Assembly: GCA_014843695.1 (NCBI GenBank)
Contig: CM026401.1
Span: forward strand, 48,868,405 to 48,932,404
Reading direction: 5' to 3'
DNA: 64,000 nucleotides
Source of the DNA: Archivesica marissinica
Lineage: Eukaryota > Mollusca > Bivalvia > Venerida > Vesicomyidae
Part shown: positions 1 through 11,983 of the stretch, one piece after another
How the letters are laid out: every line of letters starts with the position of its first letter
How positions within the stretch are numbered: the first letter of the stretch is position 1
The notes under the pieces: model-generated
What the model saw: the letters and a program-made list of their open reading frames with translations, nothing else
Databases searched by the model: none
What the model was told of the DNA's origin: nothing
Made by a program: the position numbers and the translations under genes

Positions 1-304
<304 letters not shown>

Positions 305-345
305 GTCTTCCTTTAATGTCGAACCCCTCGCGGGGACGTAGACAT
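305..345 (-). mobile_element. SINE-A 3'-end fragment
   Basis: Matches the tail-proximal part of the SINE-A family (the motif 'aacccctcgcggggac' followed by 'tagacatg'). Only the tail end is present; the tRNA-like head is missing. It sits next to the CTGT microsatellite, as expected for the family's tetranucleotide tail. Confidence 0.75.
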
Positions 346-1916
346 GTTATAGGTGGGAGACATACGTTAGAATAGTCGTTCATTCATAACCTCTCTGCAG
401 AACTATGTCGCAGAATCGGTTGTGCTTTGAACATGAAGATGGCTTGCTTGTTTCATAACGTAGATTATATATGGTAAGGCGTATTTCAATTTGTTCAATC
501 TGAGTACGAGTCTCCGCAACTTCCAGAGACGTTTTTTCTTGTTACTTTCTAATGATATCGAAACTATACAGTCGTTGCTAAGTGTTGGTGGAATATCTGG
601 AACATCGACTGCTCGTCGATTACAACCAAGTGATGTCACCGACAACGACGTGAACCCGGTAAAAACCGGTAGAATAAGAATAGTCATCAACATAAACACG
701 GCTAAATACTCTCCTTCTCTGGTACACAGTATGTATGTCATTGCGAGTATTGAAAAGAGCGAATAACCCCATAGCTGTTTAAAGCTGGATACAAACGGGT
801 TGGAGTTCTTAAATTCCTCCTCCACTGCTTTTTGTGATATCCATTTTGCATTCAGCGACAAATTTGCATACAATGCTCGGCATATGCGCACGCTGCCAAC
901 AACTGCTTCCGGTGTAAATTGCAAGACCGATACAACTGTTTCAATCACAATATGTTTATAATTTTCGCGATTACATGTAGCGATTTTTGGAAATACTAAT
1001 ACACAAAGCATTACAATACATATCGATATATACGCATGTCGGAAACATAACCTGAGAAATATATGCATTATGATATATATTAAGAGTAACGGCTTCATAA
1101 ACATGTGCCGGAAGGATGAATAGGCGATGTATGATGTAACAAAATCAAGACTTGTTTCAGTTCGCAATTTGGTTTTAACAAATTTGGATTTTTGAATTCT
1201 GCTCTGCAGCCATTTCATGGGTCTACCAAACGCGTTCTTCCAGAAATACATAGCTGTAATGATTTATTCATAGCCTCTGTTCCATCTTCTCTCACGAATA
1301 TTCCAGGAGACGTAATTGAAACATGGACCTTCTATCAAATGAGTACTTCCGGCATACAATGGTTTCAGCAAGGCGGCTTCGAACGTGTCGTGACTTAGAA
1401 CATCAGCCGGAACCCTCTCGATTAGATTGTCTTTTGTTCCAATGACGGTTTGTATGTACAGTTTATTTTTAATTAAGGCCTTTCCAAAGAAAGAAGCCTG
1501 GTCAAAAAAAGGCATCATTGCATTCGTCATGGGTTCATAGATAGATTGACGAACTGATTCCAAAAACATGAAAACGGTGTCGTCTGTCGTGCAATTAAAC
1601 ATAATTGATGGATGTATTATTGCTTTCTCTGGTTACGCGGCAGCAATTTGAAGCATATCAAGTAGACTGTGCTTGATTACAATGTTGTCTGAGTCTAGAA
1701 CAAGGGTGTAGTCAAATTTACGACCAAATATATTATCTGCATCCACACTTGGGTAAAACGAGTCTTTGCCAATCTCTCTAGCATGCGCACCATAAAAAGT
1801 CGTGTCACAATATGTAAATGATTCGCGTTCTCCGTTAGAGAGGAGCATGAGGTATTGGTATTGTCCGCATTTCTTAAGCACACGACTGACACGATGCAAC
1901 ACCATAAACTCTTGAC

Positions 1917-2443
1917 CACAGGGATTCGGCACGTTTGGGGGTACTAGTATATATATTTAAGTACAGGGATTCTACTCTACCTAGTTACATTCTAATAATC
2001 CAATCAGAACGCTCGTTTCAACGTCGTTTCAAAACAAATTGAAAATTCTACGAAATCTCTTTTTGACGTACATTTTTGCCGAATAAACCTACACGTTAGT
2101 GGAAACATATTTTATTGATAATGTTATTCACAGTTAAAACTCTCCCGTCGAAGATATATTTTTGTTGCTGACAGAACCCGTGTCCTAGTATGGAAATGTG
2201 ACCTGCTATGACCAATGTCTGTGGCAATTGTTTGCAAAGTATACATGCACGCAGCTTAATGTTGTGTTTTATTTGAAGAACAATATAAAGACTCGGGATA
2301 GGCGTTATATTTGGACAGATTTGTACAAACTTGTTTCAGATAGGGCCATTTTACTGATCGATGCGAAATCTGACATCCCACAGAGTAGAATCCCTGTACT
2401 TAAATATATATACTAGTACCCCCAAACGTGCCGAATCCCTGTG
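1917..2443. mobile_element. Foldback DNA transposon, 62-bp TIRs, 8-bp TSD
   Basis: Perfect 62-bp terminal inverted repeats at 1917-1978 and 2382-2443, starting CACAGGGATTCGGCACG. The element is flanked by the direct repeat CTCTTGAC at 1909-1916 and 2444-2451. The internal 400 bp has no transposase-like frame, so it is non-autonomous. It lies inside the glycosyltransferase pseudogene, whose frame reads on across one copy of the target site. An 8-bp duplication and CA..TG ends suggest a hAT-like source, but the superfamily is not certain. Perfect TIRs suggest a fairly recent insertion. Confidence 0.9.
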
Positions 2444-2945
2444 CTCTTGACTATACCTGTTACATATATGAGGTAGATGCTCGATTATGAAAGTGTTGCT
2501 GTCGTAATCTGAAAACGTGTGCCATATGTTGTTGATATTAATTTGGTTTACAAGATTAGTTCTACCTTCCGAAAAAGCAACACCTTCCCGATACAATTCA
2601 TCAAAAACTTGTCTATATTTATTTCTAACTTCGAGTTCGTATTTCTGAAGGTCATCGTCGGATGTTGCACTCACTAGCACCGCCGACACATTTGGGCCTA
2701 TATTTCCTATGTATGCCGTGTACATATTGTACATACATTCATCGATATCAAGCTTACTTGTTGCCAAAAGGTTGTAATTCAAAATTGCTGTTAAATGCTC
2801 GCACGGAGCGCGCCTACTTTTCCGCTGTTCGCCTCCGATCAGAAGAGTGACAATCGTCTGCAGGGGAAACTCCAAAACGGATCCTTGTACAATTGCCAGT
2901 ATTGCCACAATAACGACCCCTCCTGCATATTTTACCCATACAATA

Positions 2946-3553
2946 TTAAAGCAGCATTACATCGTAGGAAATAAAAGATATTTGAAAAATTCAATTTTTA
3001 CGTATGGGTAGCAATGCTGCTACACATTCTAACATTATACTTTGTATGCTTATGTTCATTTGGTAAACAGTGTTTTTTTGCGATAAAACAAACTCGAAAC
3101 CGAAAGTAGGACTTTCCGAGTCGATCGGTCACGCACTTATTTACAACCGGAACGCATCGTCCGCACTTGTTTACATTATGAATGCATCGTCCCCATTTGT
3201 CCCACGTTGTCTTTTTTAATTAAATTACTTGATATGTTGATTCATACCTCTGTTAGCTAAGTCTTTTAGGGACATTTCTACATCTCCGCGAGGGGTTCGG
3301 CATTAGAGGACGATAGATAGATAGTCTTTCATGTTCAATATATACGTTGTTTTCTACATCCTCTGTTGTTTCACGCATGCGCGCTGTGCCTGTTTACATT
3401 TCGTGTGTTGATAAACAAATTCGCGTATACGACGGTTTAAATCATTAGAATTTTATCGTTTCTGAGCGACTATTTCGAATTTTGTAAGCACACACACATT
3501 AGTATTTATATTTTACCCAAAACATCCTTTATTACGATGTAATGCTGCTTTAA
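2946..3553. mobile_element. piggyBac-like MITE (TTAA), family PB1
   Basis: Begins TTAAAGCAGCATTACATCG and ends with the exact inverse at 3534-3553, both ends being TTAA. About 600 bp, no transposase. Internal sequence ('gctacacattct', 'aacagtgttt', 'aaattcgcgtatac') is shared with a second copy at 11354-11879. It sits in the hydrophobic N-terminal part of the glycosyltransferase pseudogene. The right end is followed by seven more tandem copies of itself. Confidence 0.85.
3265..3325. mobile_element. SINE-A tail fragment inside MITE
   Basis: Contains 'tctacatctccgcgagggg' followed by a short GATA run, the inverse of the SINE-A tail region. It is nested within the PB1 MITE. Confidence 0.5.
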
Positions 3554-3805
3554 ATAAACATCCTTTATTACGATGTAATGCTGCTTTAAATAAACATCCT
3601 TTATTACGATGTAATGCTGCTTTAAATAAACATCCTTTATTACGATGTAATGCTGCTTTAAATAAACATCCTTTATTACGATGTAATGCTGCTTTAAATA
3701 AACATCCTTTATTACGATGTAATGCTGCTTTAAATAAACATCCTTTATTACGATGTAATGCTGCTTTAAATAAACATCCTTTATTACGATGTAATGCTGC
3801 TTTAA
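3518..3805. repeat. 36-bp tandem array of MITE right terminus, 8 units
   Basis: Eight exact-period copies (36 bp) whose core is the 20-bp inverted terminus of the PB1 MITE plus 'aaataaacatcctttatt'. TTAA recurs every 36 bp from 3550 to 3805. The final TTAA abuts pseudogene sequence. The minus-strand frame through it encodes a 12-residue repeat (KAALHRNKGCLF), a by-product of the 36-bp period. Confidence 0.95.
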
Positions 3806-4203
3806 GAATGTTTAAGATGACGCATACTATCGCTATTATTAACCAACTTGAAAAATACATGATCACTCGGGTTTTTCTGCTTAGCACCACAGGCACGAGT
3901 GAACATGTCAAATATCTCGCTATGTTCGAGAACAATACGAGAACTTGGGCTGAACTTATTTCTATTCCGTAGTATAATGTATGGTACAGAGCTAAGATAC
4001 ATTTTCTCTTTGATCAGGAATCGCGTATCTCCTAGGTGACATGAATCGCGTTATCAAAGAGGTAACAAAGTCTAGTGATGTTCCGTTTATTTCCAGGACC
4101 GAACGTGACGGCACTGACGTGTCTTTGATTAACCGTATTTCGTTTTTTTACGAGACATATGTAACATACAGTGTCACTTTAATTAGGAAACCGCATGTCT
4201 CCA

Positions 4204-5572
4204 AAGCGTATGACTTTAACCAATGTAGCAATCGTTCTTCGTAGAGTAGAAGTTGCCGAAAGCTTATGACTTAAACCAATGTAGCAATCGTTCTTCTAGA
4301 GTAGACGTTGCCGAAAGCTTATGACTTAAACCAATGTACAATCGTTCTTTGAGAGTAGAGTTGCCGAAAGCTTATGACTTAAACCAATGTAGCAATCGTT
4401 CTTCTAGAGTAGACGTTGCCGAAAGCTTATGACTTAAACCAATGTAGCAATCGTTCTTCTAGAATAGACGTTGCCGAAAGCGTATGACTTAAACCAATGT
4501 ACAATCGTTCTTTGTAGAGTAGAAGTTGCCGAAAGCTTACGACTTTAACCAATGTACAATCGTTCTTCGTAGAGTAGACGTTGCCGAAAGCTTATGACTT
4601 AAACCAATGTAGCAATCGTTCTTCTAGAGTAGACGTTGCCGAAAGCTTATGACTTAAACCAATGTAGCAATCGTTCTTCTAGAGTAGACGTTGCCGAAAG
4701 CTTATGACTTAAACCAATGTAGCAATCGTTCTTCTAGAATAGACGTTGCCGAAAGCGTATGACTTAAACCAATGTACAATCGTTCTTTGTAGAGTAGAAG
4801 TTGCCGAAAGCTTACGACTTTAACCAATGTACAATCGTTCTTCGTAGAGTAGACGTTGCCGAAAGCTTATGACTTAAACCAATGTAGCAATCGTTCTTCT
4901 AGAGTAGACGTTGCCGAAAGCTTATGACTTAAACCAATGTACAATCGTTCTTTGTAGAGTAGAAGTTGCCGAAAGCTTATGACTTAAACCAATGTAGCAA
5001 TCGTTCTTCGTGAGTAGACGTTGCCGAAAGCTTATGACTTAAACCAATGTAGCAATCGTTCTTCTAGAGTAGACGTTGCCGAAAGCGTATGACTTAAACC
5101 AATGTACAATCGTTCTTTGTAGAGTAGAAGTTGCCGAAAGCTTACGACTTTAACCAATATACAATCGTTCTTCGTGAGTAGACGTTGCCGAAAGCTTATG
5201 ACTTAAACCAATGTAGCAATCGTTCTTCTAGAGTAGACGTTGCCGAAAGCGTATGACTTAAACCAATGTACAATCGTTCTTTGTAGAGTAGAAGTTGCCG
5301 AAAGCTTACGACTTTAACCAATATACAATCGTTCTTCGTGAGTAGACGTTGCCGAAAGCTTATGACTTAAACCAATGTAGCAATCGTTCTTCTAGAGTAG
5401 ACGTTGCCGAAAGCGTATGACTTAAACCAATGTACAATCGTTCTTTGTAGAGTAGAAGTTGCCGAAAGCTTACGACTTTAACCAATATACAATCGTTCTT
5501 CGTGAGTAGACGTTGCCGAAAGCTTATGACTTAAACCAGTGTAGCAATCGTTCTTCGTGAGTAGAAATTGCC
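4204..5572. repeat. 55-bp satellite with partial three-unit higher-order structure
   Basis: About 25 units of roughly 54-57 bp built round 'acttaaaccaatgtagcaat' and 'gttgccgaaagc'. Variant units alternate in a fixed order, giving a period near 164 bp between about 5085 and 5520 (three unit types repeated). Units differ at a few fixed sites ('ttatgactta', 'gtatgactta', 'ttacgacttt'). No sustained reading frame. Confidence 0.93.
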
Positions 5573-5879
5573 GACGAATCTGGATTACAAGTCACTATAT
5601 TTGCACCGGAAGTCATTATATTTGCACCGGAAGTCACTATATTTGCACCACTCACATAAATGAAACGTTGTCATGTGTTAGATGTACTACACATGTATTT
5701 GCCATCGTTCAGTTGACAGGGTACTGCATCGCTGTGCTTTGCCATGTTCATGTTTTTATACGTATGAATCTGAAAATATAGCAATACACGTATCAATATT
5801 TGTTAGCGACATAATCACCACGAGAACGTGTTCTGTTTTCCTGTATACACTGAACAACATTCCTAAAAGGTCACCATAC
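5573..5879. other. Unassigned spacer with 21-bp triplication
   Basis: Three tandem copies of a 21-bp unit containing 'tatatttgcacc' lie at about 5589-5650. No other gene or element is recognised. Confidence 0.6.
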
Positions 5880-6147
5880 AGACGGATATGTAGTCCAGTG
5901 GTAACACGCTGGACTGGTAATACAGGGATCGCATCTGATCCTAATAAAATGAACAATCTTTCAGATGGGACTTTAAACCGAGGTCTCGTGTCGGTGCTGT
6001 ACACCGTGCACGTAAAAGAACCAGAGGAGAATCTGGAATGGGTCTCTGTCTGTATTATTGCACTATCCTCCAACAATCTAAAATGATGAATCTCTTTAGG
6101 AGTCGTTGTTCATATGGGCAACCGGTAGCGACGATAAACGTAAACAA
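5880..6147 (+). mobile_element. SINE-D, full length
   Basis: tRNA-derived SINE. The head has an A-box-like 'tagtccagtggtaacacg' and an anticodon arm with stem ctgga/tccag and loop ctggtaa in the better copies, which reads as anticodon GGT (tRNA-Thr-like). The body includes 'gtgcacgtaaaagaaccaga' and 'tgggtctctgtctgtat'. It ends 'ggcaaccggtagcgacgata'. Seven other copies or fragments lie in the window. Confidence 0.85.
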
Positions 6148-6490
6148 TTATTAATTCAAGTTTATTAGCAAATCGGCAAAACATTTGCCTTTGGCCATTT
6201 ACAAGTTCACTAACTTAATATGGCAAAGACAATAAATATATATACATGACAATAAATATATAATTTATACAAATAACAAAACACACAAACACATTAATAA
6301 TAATTAACTATTACAAACGTAGTCGTCTACAGTATATATTCGGATTGGCTGCCTTTCTGGCTGAAATTCTCCGAAGTGTTCAATATCCCATACCTAGTTA
6401 CTTGTATTTAAATGCAACATACAATACTATTTAAGCTACCACATGTATTTCACATCTCCTTTTTGAAACTCATATATTATATGGAATATG
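6148..6490. other. AT-rich spacer, nothing recognised
   Basis: AT-rich, with many in-frame stops in all frames and no element ends seen. Confidence 0.5.
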
Positions 6491-8355
6491 ATACCACTTC
6501 TTGATATCTTTCTTAGGACTTCCTGATACTAGTACCCTCCAGAGGACTTCCTGATACCTTTCAGAGGACTTCCTGATACCCCCGGAGGACTTCCCGATAC
6601 CCTCCAGAGGACTTCCTGATATACTCCAGAGGACTTCCTGATATACTCCAGAGGACTTCCTGATACCCTCCAGAGGACTTCCGGATACCCTCTAGAGGAC
6701 TTCCTGATACCCCCAGTGGACTTCCTGATATACTCCAGAGGACTTCCTGTTGCCCTCCAGAGGACTTCCGAATACCCTCTAGAGGACTTCCTGATACCCT
6801 CCATAGGACTTCCTGATACCTTCCAGAGGACTTCCTGATACCCCCAGAGGACTTCCTGATACCTTCCAAAGGACTTCCTGATACCCTCCAGAGGACTTCC
6901 TGATACCTTCCAGAGGACTTCCTGATACCCCCCAGAGGATTTCCTGATACCTTCCAAAGGACTTCCTGATACCCTCCAGATGACTTCCTGATACCTCCCA
7001 AAGGACTTCCTGATACCCTCCAGAGGACTTCCTGATACCCTCCAGAGGACTTCCTGATACTCTCCAGAGGACTTCCTGATACCCTCCAGAGGACTTCCTG
7101 ATACCCCTAGAGGACTTCCTGATACCTTTCAGAGGACTTACCCATGCCCTCCAGTGGACTTCCTGATACCCTCCAGAGGACTTCCTGATACCTTCCAGAG
7201 GACTTCCTGATACCCTCCAGAGGACTTCCTGATACCCTCCAGAGGACTTCCTGATACCCCTAGAGGACTTCCTGATACCTTTCAGAGGACTTACCCATGC
7301 CCTCCAGAGGACTTACAAATACCCTCCAGAGGACTTACAGATACCCTCCAGAGGACTTCCTGATACCTTCCAGAGGACTTCCTGGTACCCCCAGAGGACT
7401 TCCTGGTACCCCCAGAGGACTTCCTGATACCCACCAGCGGACTTCCTGATACCCACCAGGGGACTTCCTGGTGCCCTCCAGTGGACTTCCTGTTACCCCC
7501 AGAGGTCTTCCTGATGACCATAGAGGACCTACTGGTACCCTCCAGAGGACTTCCTGGTACACCCAGAAGACTTCATGATACCCATAGAGGACCTACTGGT
7601 ACCCTCCAGAGGACTTCCTGGTACACCCAGAGGACTGCCTGATACCCTCCAGAGGACTGCCTGATACCCTCCAGAGGACTTCCTGGTACACCCAGAGGAC
7701 ATCCTGATACCCATAGAGGACTTCCTGTTACCCTCCAGAGGACTGCCTGATACCCTCCAGAGGACTTCCTGTTACCCTCCAGAGGACTGCCTGATACCCT
7801 CCAGAGGACTTCCTGGTACACCCAGAGGACATCCTGATACCCATAGAGGACTTACTGGTACCCTCCAGAGAACTGCCTGATACCCTCCAGAGGACTTCCT
7901 GTTACCCTCCAGAGGATTTCCTGATACCCTCCGGAGGACTTCCTGGTACCCTCCAGAGGACTTCCTGATACTCTCCATAGGACTTCCGGATACCTTTCAG
8001 AGGACTTCCTGATGCCCTCAAGACGACTTCCTGATACCTTTCAGAGGACTTCCGGATACCTTTCAGAGGACTTCCGGATACCTTTCAGAGGACTTCCGGA
8101 TACCCTTTAGAGGACTTCCTCATATTACATCTAGATTTTTTACGTTATTTACAGTTTTTTACAGTTAATAACAGTTTTTTACAATGTTACGTAAAAAATA
8201 GGTTTGTTACGGTAAAAAACCCAACCCTGCAGAAGACTTCCTGATACTCTCCATAGGACTTCCGGATACCTTTCAGAGGACTTCCTGATGCCCTCAAGAC
8301 GACTTCCTGATACCTTTCAGAGGACTTCCGGATACCCTCTAGAGAACTTACTGGT
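6491..8355. repeat. 22-bp minisatellite, about 80 units
   Basis: Repeats of about 22 bp round 'cagaggacttcctgatac' with CCCTCC spacers. The array is interrupted at about 8115-8226 by 112 bp of T-rich sequence with several 'acagttttttac' repeats. Minus-strand frames (GGIRKSS, YQEVLW, VSGSPLE) are the three phases of the 22-bp unit and not proteins. Confidence 0.95.
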
Positions 8356-8872
8356 GTCATCCAGATGATTGAATGCGTTGTTGACGAAATTACCCAATGC
8401 TGATGAAGTAAATTACAGTCAAGCATGTATTAGTGATCATCTCTATCAAACAGCCAGTTTCCAGATTCCTAATATGTTGTTTTACTATACATTTAATATA
8501 TTAAGCAGACACATGTGTTAATCAGCCATTTTCTGTGATTCTCTTGATGCACCCAAGTACTGGTAAACCGCTGGAGCCTGCCCAGGAAAGGTGTTGTTAG
8601 GTAAACTGCCCGCCAGTGATATAGCCCAAAATGGTGCTGATGCAGGCCTAAAACCCGAAATATAATAACATTGGCTGGCTGCTTTATCACAGGCTTGACT
8701 GTATTTATATATGCGATCGTATACGAGATATTGGCAATGCATATTTAAGTGTAAGTGTGTACGTGCATTCATTTGTTGTATTATCAAATAGTTACTGATT
8801 GCAATAGTAATACTTTAACTGTGGAAGTCGTGATAGCGAGTTCGAACCCCTCTGGAGCAGTTAACGCAAGCA
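8356..8872. other. Spacer without recognised gene
   Basis: Short open frames only. No SINE head, terminal repeat or homologous exon recognised. Confidence 0.5.
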
Positions 8873-10211
8873 TGACCAGAATCCAGCTGTTGACTGACAC
8901 ATTGACACTAAGAAGTGTGACCACACTCCAGCTGTTGACTGACGCACTGACACCAAGACAAGCGTGACCACACCCCAGCTGTTGACTGACGCATTGACAC
9001 CAAGACAAGTGTGACCACACCCCAGCTGTTGACTGACGCACTGACACCAAGACAAGCGTGACCACACCCCAGCTGTTGACTGACGCACTGACACCAAGAC
9101 AAGTGTGACCACACCCCATCTGTTAACTGACGCACTGACACCAAGACAAGCGTGACCACACCCCAGCTGTTGACTGACGCACTGACACCAAGACAAGCGT
9201 GACCACACCCCAGCTGTTGACTGACGCAGTGACACCAGGCAATGGTGACCACACCCCAGCTGTTGTCTGACACAGTGACACCAAGACAAGTGTGACCACA
9301 CCCCAGCTGTTGTCTGACGCAGTGACACCAGGCAAGGGTGACCACACCCCATCTGTTGACTGACGCAGTCACAACAGGCAAGGGTGACCACACACCAGCT
9401 GTTGACTGACGCAATGACACCAGGCAAGGGTGACCACACACCAGCTGTTGACGGATGCATTGACATCAAGACAAGTGTGACCACACCCCAGCTGTTGACT
9501 GACACATTGACACCAAGACAAGCTTGACCACACTCCAGCTGTTGACTGACACAAGACAAGGGTGACCACAACCCAGCTGTTGACTGACACAAGTGTGACC
9601 ACACCCCAGCTGTTGACTGACACATTGACACCAAGACAAGGGTGACCACACCCCAGCTGTTGACTGACACATTGACACCAAGACATGCGTGACCACACCT
9701 CAGATGTTGACTGACGCATTGACACCAAGACAAGTGTGACCACACTTCAGCTGTTGACTGATGCATTGACACTAAGACAAGGGTGACCACACCTCAGCTG
9801 TTGACTGACGCAGTGACGCCAGGCAAGGGTGACCACACCCCAGCTGTTGACTGATGCATTGACACCAAGGCAAGTGTGATCACACCCCAGCTGTTGACTG
9901 AGGCAGTGACACCAGGCAAGGGTGACCACACTCCAGCTGTTGACTGACACAAGACAAGGGTGACCACACTCCAGCTGTTGACTGACACAAGACAAGGGTG
10001 ACCACACTCCAGCTGTTGACTGACACAAGACAAGGGTGACCACACCCCAGCTGTTGACTGACACAAGACAAGGGTGACCACACTCCAGCTGTTGACTGAC
10101 ACAATACAAGGGTGACCACACTCCAGCTGTTCACTGACACAAGACAAGGGTGACCTCACTCCAGCTGTTCACTGACACAAGACAAGGGTGACCACACCCC
10201 AGCTGTTGACG
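8873..10211. repeat. 47-bp minisatellite with 38-bp derivative
   Basis: Units of 47 bp containing 'ccccagctgttgactgac' and 'tgacaccaagacaag'. From about 9530 and again from 9930 a shorter 38-bp form lacking 'gcactgaca' dominates. The long minus-strand frame (309 codons at 8861-9790) is repeat-derived: it has no non-repeat core. Confidence 0.95.
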
Positions 10212-10309
10212 GCAGACGTATTTTAATGTCCATCCTCATTGTTTCTGTGGTACTACAGTTGGGTCACTTTAGATCCTAAACAAACTTGACCTAGTTTCAG
10301 GAATCTAAA

Positions 10310-10515
10310 ATTAGAACCGAGTTTTCCAAATGACTCGTCCCTCTCGACCATGGGAGTCAGTGTAAACTGTGCACGTAAAAGAATCAGAGGAGACTCTGGA
10401 ATGGGTCTCTGTCTGTATCACTGCACTATCCTCCAAAAATCTAAAATGACTAATATCTTCAGGAGACTTCGCTAATGTGGGCAACCGGTAGCGACGATAA
10501 ATAAATAAATAAACA
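10310..10515 (+). mobile_element. SINE-D copy with altered 5' end
   Basis: Shares the SINE-D body ('gtgcacgtaaaagaatcaga', 'aatgggtctctgtctgtat') and tail ('gcaaccggtagcgacgata', then (AAAT)n). The tRNA-like head is not recognisable. The sequence after its tail also follows the copy at 11984, so the two share a duplicated flank. Confidence 0.75.
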
Positions 10516-10743
10516 CAAAACATACACACGGTCAATAGTACATGCATTATATTTGATAAATAATTACTTACAATGGGTATGGCCACACAGGACACAGACA
10601 TACAGGTATAAAATATAACCATTTACTGCAACAAGGTGTGTGTGTGTGTACATGCATTATATTTTATAAATAATTACTTACAATGGGTATGGCCACACAG
10701 GACACAGAAATACAGGTATACAATATAACCATTTACTGCAACA

Positions 10744-10774
<31 letters not shown>

Positions 10775-10984
10775 CCGTGCGTGTACGTGCATGTGACCAA
10801 TATGAATAAAATCAGAGTTCCCACGTATTTACAAGACACATGGTTCGCCGGAGGCGACGGTAAATAGGTTCAATCATCATCATTATTTACAAGACAGAAT
10901 TGATTAAATATCTTCTAGCGAACAATCAAAACGACGCAAGATGCAAATTTATCCAAGTGCTTCAGTAAACAACCATTTAGAAAA
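10516..10984. other. Duplicated AT-rich spacer and (GT)n run
   Basis: A block of about 110 bp ('caatgggtatggccacacag', 'accatttactgcaacaagg', GT run) occurs twice in tandem (about 10538-10640 and 10648-10770) and partly again at 12245-12325. The second copy ends in a (GT)n microsatellite. No gene seen. Confidence 0.65.
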
Positions 10985-11205
10985 TAAATATCCACAAAGG
11001 GAGATAATGTACATATATATAAATATCCACAAAGGGAGGTAATGTACATATATATAAATATCCACAAAGGGAGATAAGGTACATATATATAAATATCCAC
11101 AAAGGGAGATAAGGTACATATATATAAATATCCACAAAGGGAGATAATGTATATATTTATAAATATCCACAAAGGGAGATAATGTACATATAAATATTTC
11201 ACAAA
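10985..11205. repeat. 35-bp minisatellite, six units
   Basis: Six units of 35 bp built from 'atatccacaaagggagataa' and a 'gtacatatatat' spacer. A single unrepeated relative of the core is seen near 60151. Confidence 0.93.
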
Positions 11206-11353
11206 TACTGTGTTCAGTTGTGCACACATCTTTATTAGTCTACATAGAATCTGAATAAATTATTGTTAAAACGTGGACATAAACGCGGTACTACTGAAAT
11301 ATGCGAGTGAAACAAAATTCAAGAAAACCCTGCTTTTATAATCTTCCTTTGTC

Positions 11354-11879
11354 TTAAAGCGACAATATATTGCAATAAGCAAATTGATTGCATTTTTTCA
11401 CGTATAAATGCATTGCTACTACACATTCTTCTGAATACATTCGAACACTATCATTGAATCAATAAACAGTGTTTTAGTGGTATAGAAACTTTCAAAGGTG
11501 AAATTAGAATTTCATATTTACGGACATCCACGCTCCTTAATTGACGTTTGTTTGTCATTGGAGTCAATATTAAATGCGTGATATTGTCGATTAGAGATAA
11601 TTTAACTAAGATTAGTCTACAAATAAATATGCATAGGCACACATGTGAGATATCACGGTAAATATGTACCATACCTCGTGTTATTCTGGATAAAAGCGTT
11701 GTATTACGCATGAATGTCAACCATATTTACATTATTTTGTTATGTCAACAAATCGCGTATACAACGTTTGTTTATTTGTTGAAAATTTTGAGGAAAATGT
11801 TTGGAAAAAAATTATACCATATAATAGGAAAGTACATTCTGTAGAAATTTGCGTTTTCACCGATGTAGTGTCGCTTTAA
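11354..11879. mobile_element. piggyBac-like MITE (TTAA), family PB1 copy 2
   Basis: TTAAAGCGACA at the left end and TGTCGCTTTAA at the right end. The internal sequence is alignable to the copy at 2946-3553 ('gctactacacattct', 'aaacagtgtttt', 'aaatcgcgtatac'). 526 bp, no transposase. Its terminus is single here, not tandemly amplified. Confidence 0.8.
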
Positions 11880-11983
11880 TGCTTTAGAAAGAAATGTTGT
11901 TGGGGTATTTTTTGAATATCCAAACATAATCCTAACAGAGTCAGCAATACATATATAAGCAATGATGCTGTTTTACACCACTT

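Larger units (their letters stand above)
403..4130 (-). pseudogene. Decayed OpgH/MdoH-like family 2 glycosyltransferase
   Basis: A long intronless reading frame on the minus strand, now broken. Recognisable parts, in protein order: upstream pieces near 4130-3804 in shifting frames (frameshifts near 4030 and 3860); a hydrophobic segment (3895-3806 continuing at 2945-2880); a middle part to 2444; a catalytic part at 1916-1633 with an aspartate pair in LVLDSDN; a part at 1632-1267 with ASFFGKALIKNKLYIQ, DVLSHDTFEAALL and RERRWNRG, the counterpart of the Q/RxxRW region; and a C-terminal membrane domain at 1263-403 with about four hydrophobic helices and an LQFTPEAVVG...W segment. Motif order and spacing match bacterial OpgH (osmoregulated glucan glucosyltransferase), about 850 residues in bacteria and roughly 760 here. 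Lesions: TAA at 1633-1635 and 1264-1266, each with the same frame open on both sides, the two frameshifts, and transposons at 1917-2443 and 2946-3805. Removing one target duplication from each insertion leaves the frame intact. Family call good; origin (bacterial transfer or old animal gene) inferred. Confidence 0.75.

Noticed and set aside
1264..1635. In-frame TAA codons as evidence of a variant genetic code (TAA = Gln) in the glycosyltransferase
   Set aside because: EBAG9 and the coiled-coil gene use the standard code, and the same locus has frameshifts and transposon insertions, so decay is the simpler reading.
6529..7001. Two overlapping frames of 142-146 codons rich in GGIRKSS/YQEVLW
   Set aside because: Three reading phases of a 22-bp repeat; no start context or domain.
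8861..9790. 309-codon minus-strand open frame
   Set aside because: It is wholly the 47-bp minisatellite read in rotating frames. No unique sequence or domain.
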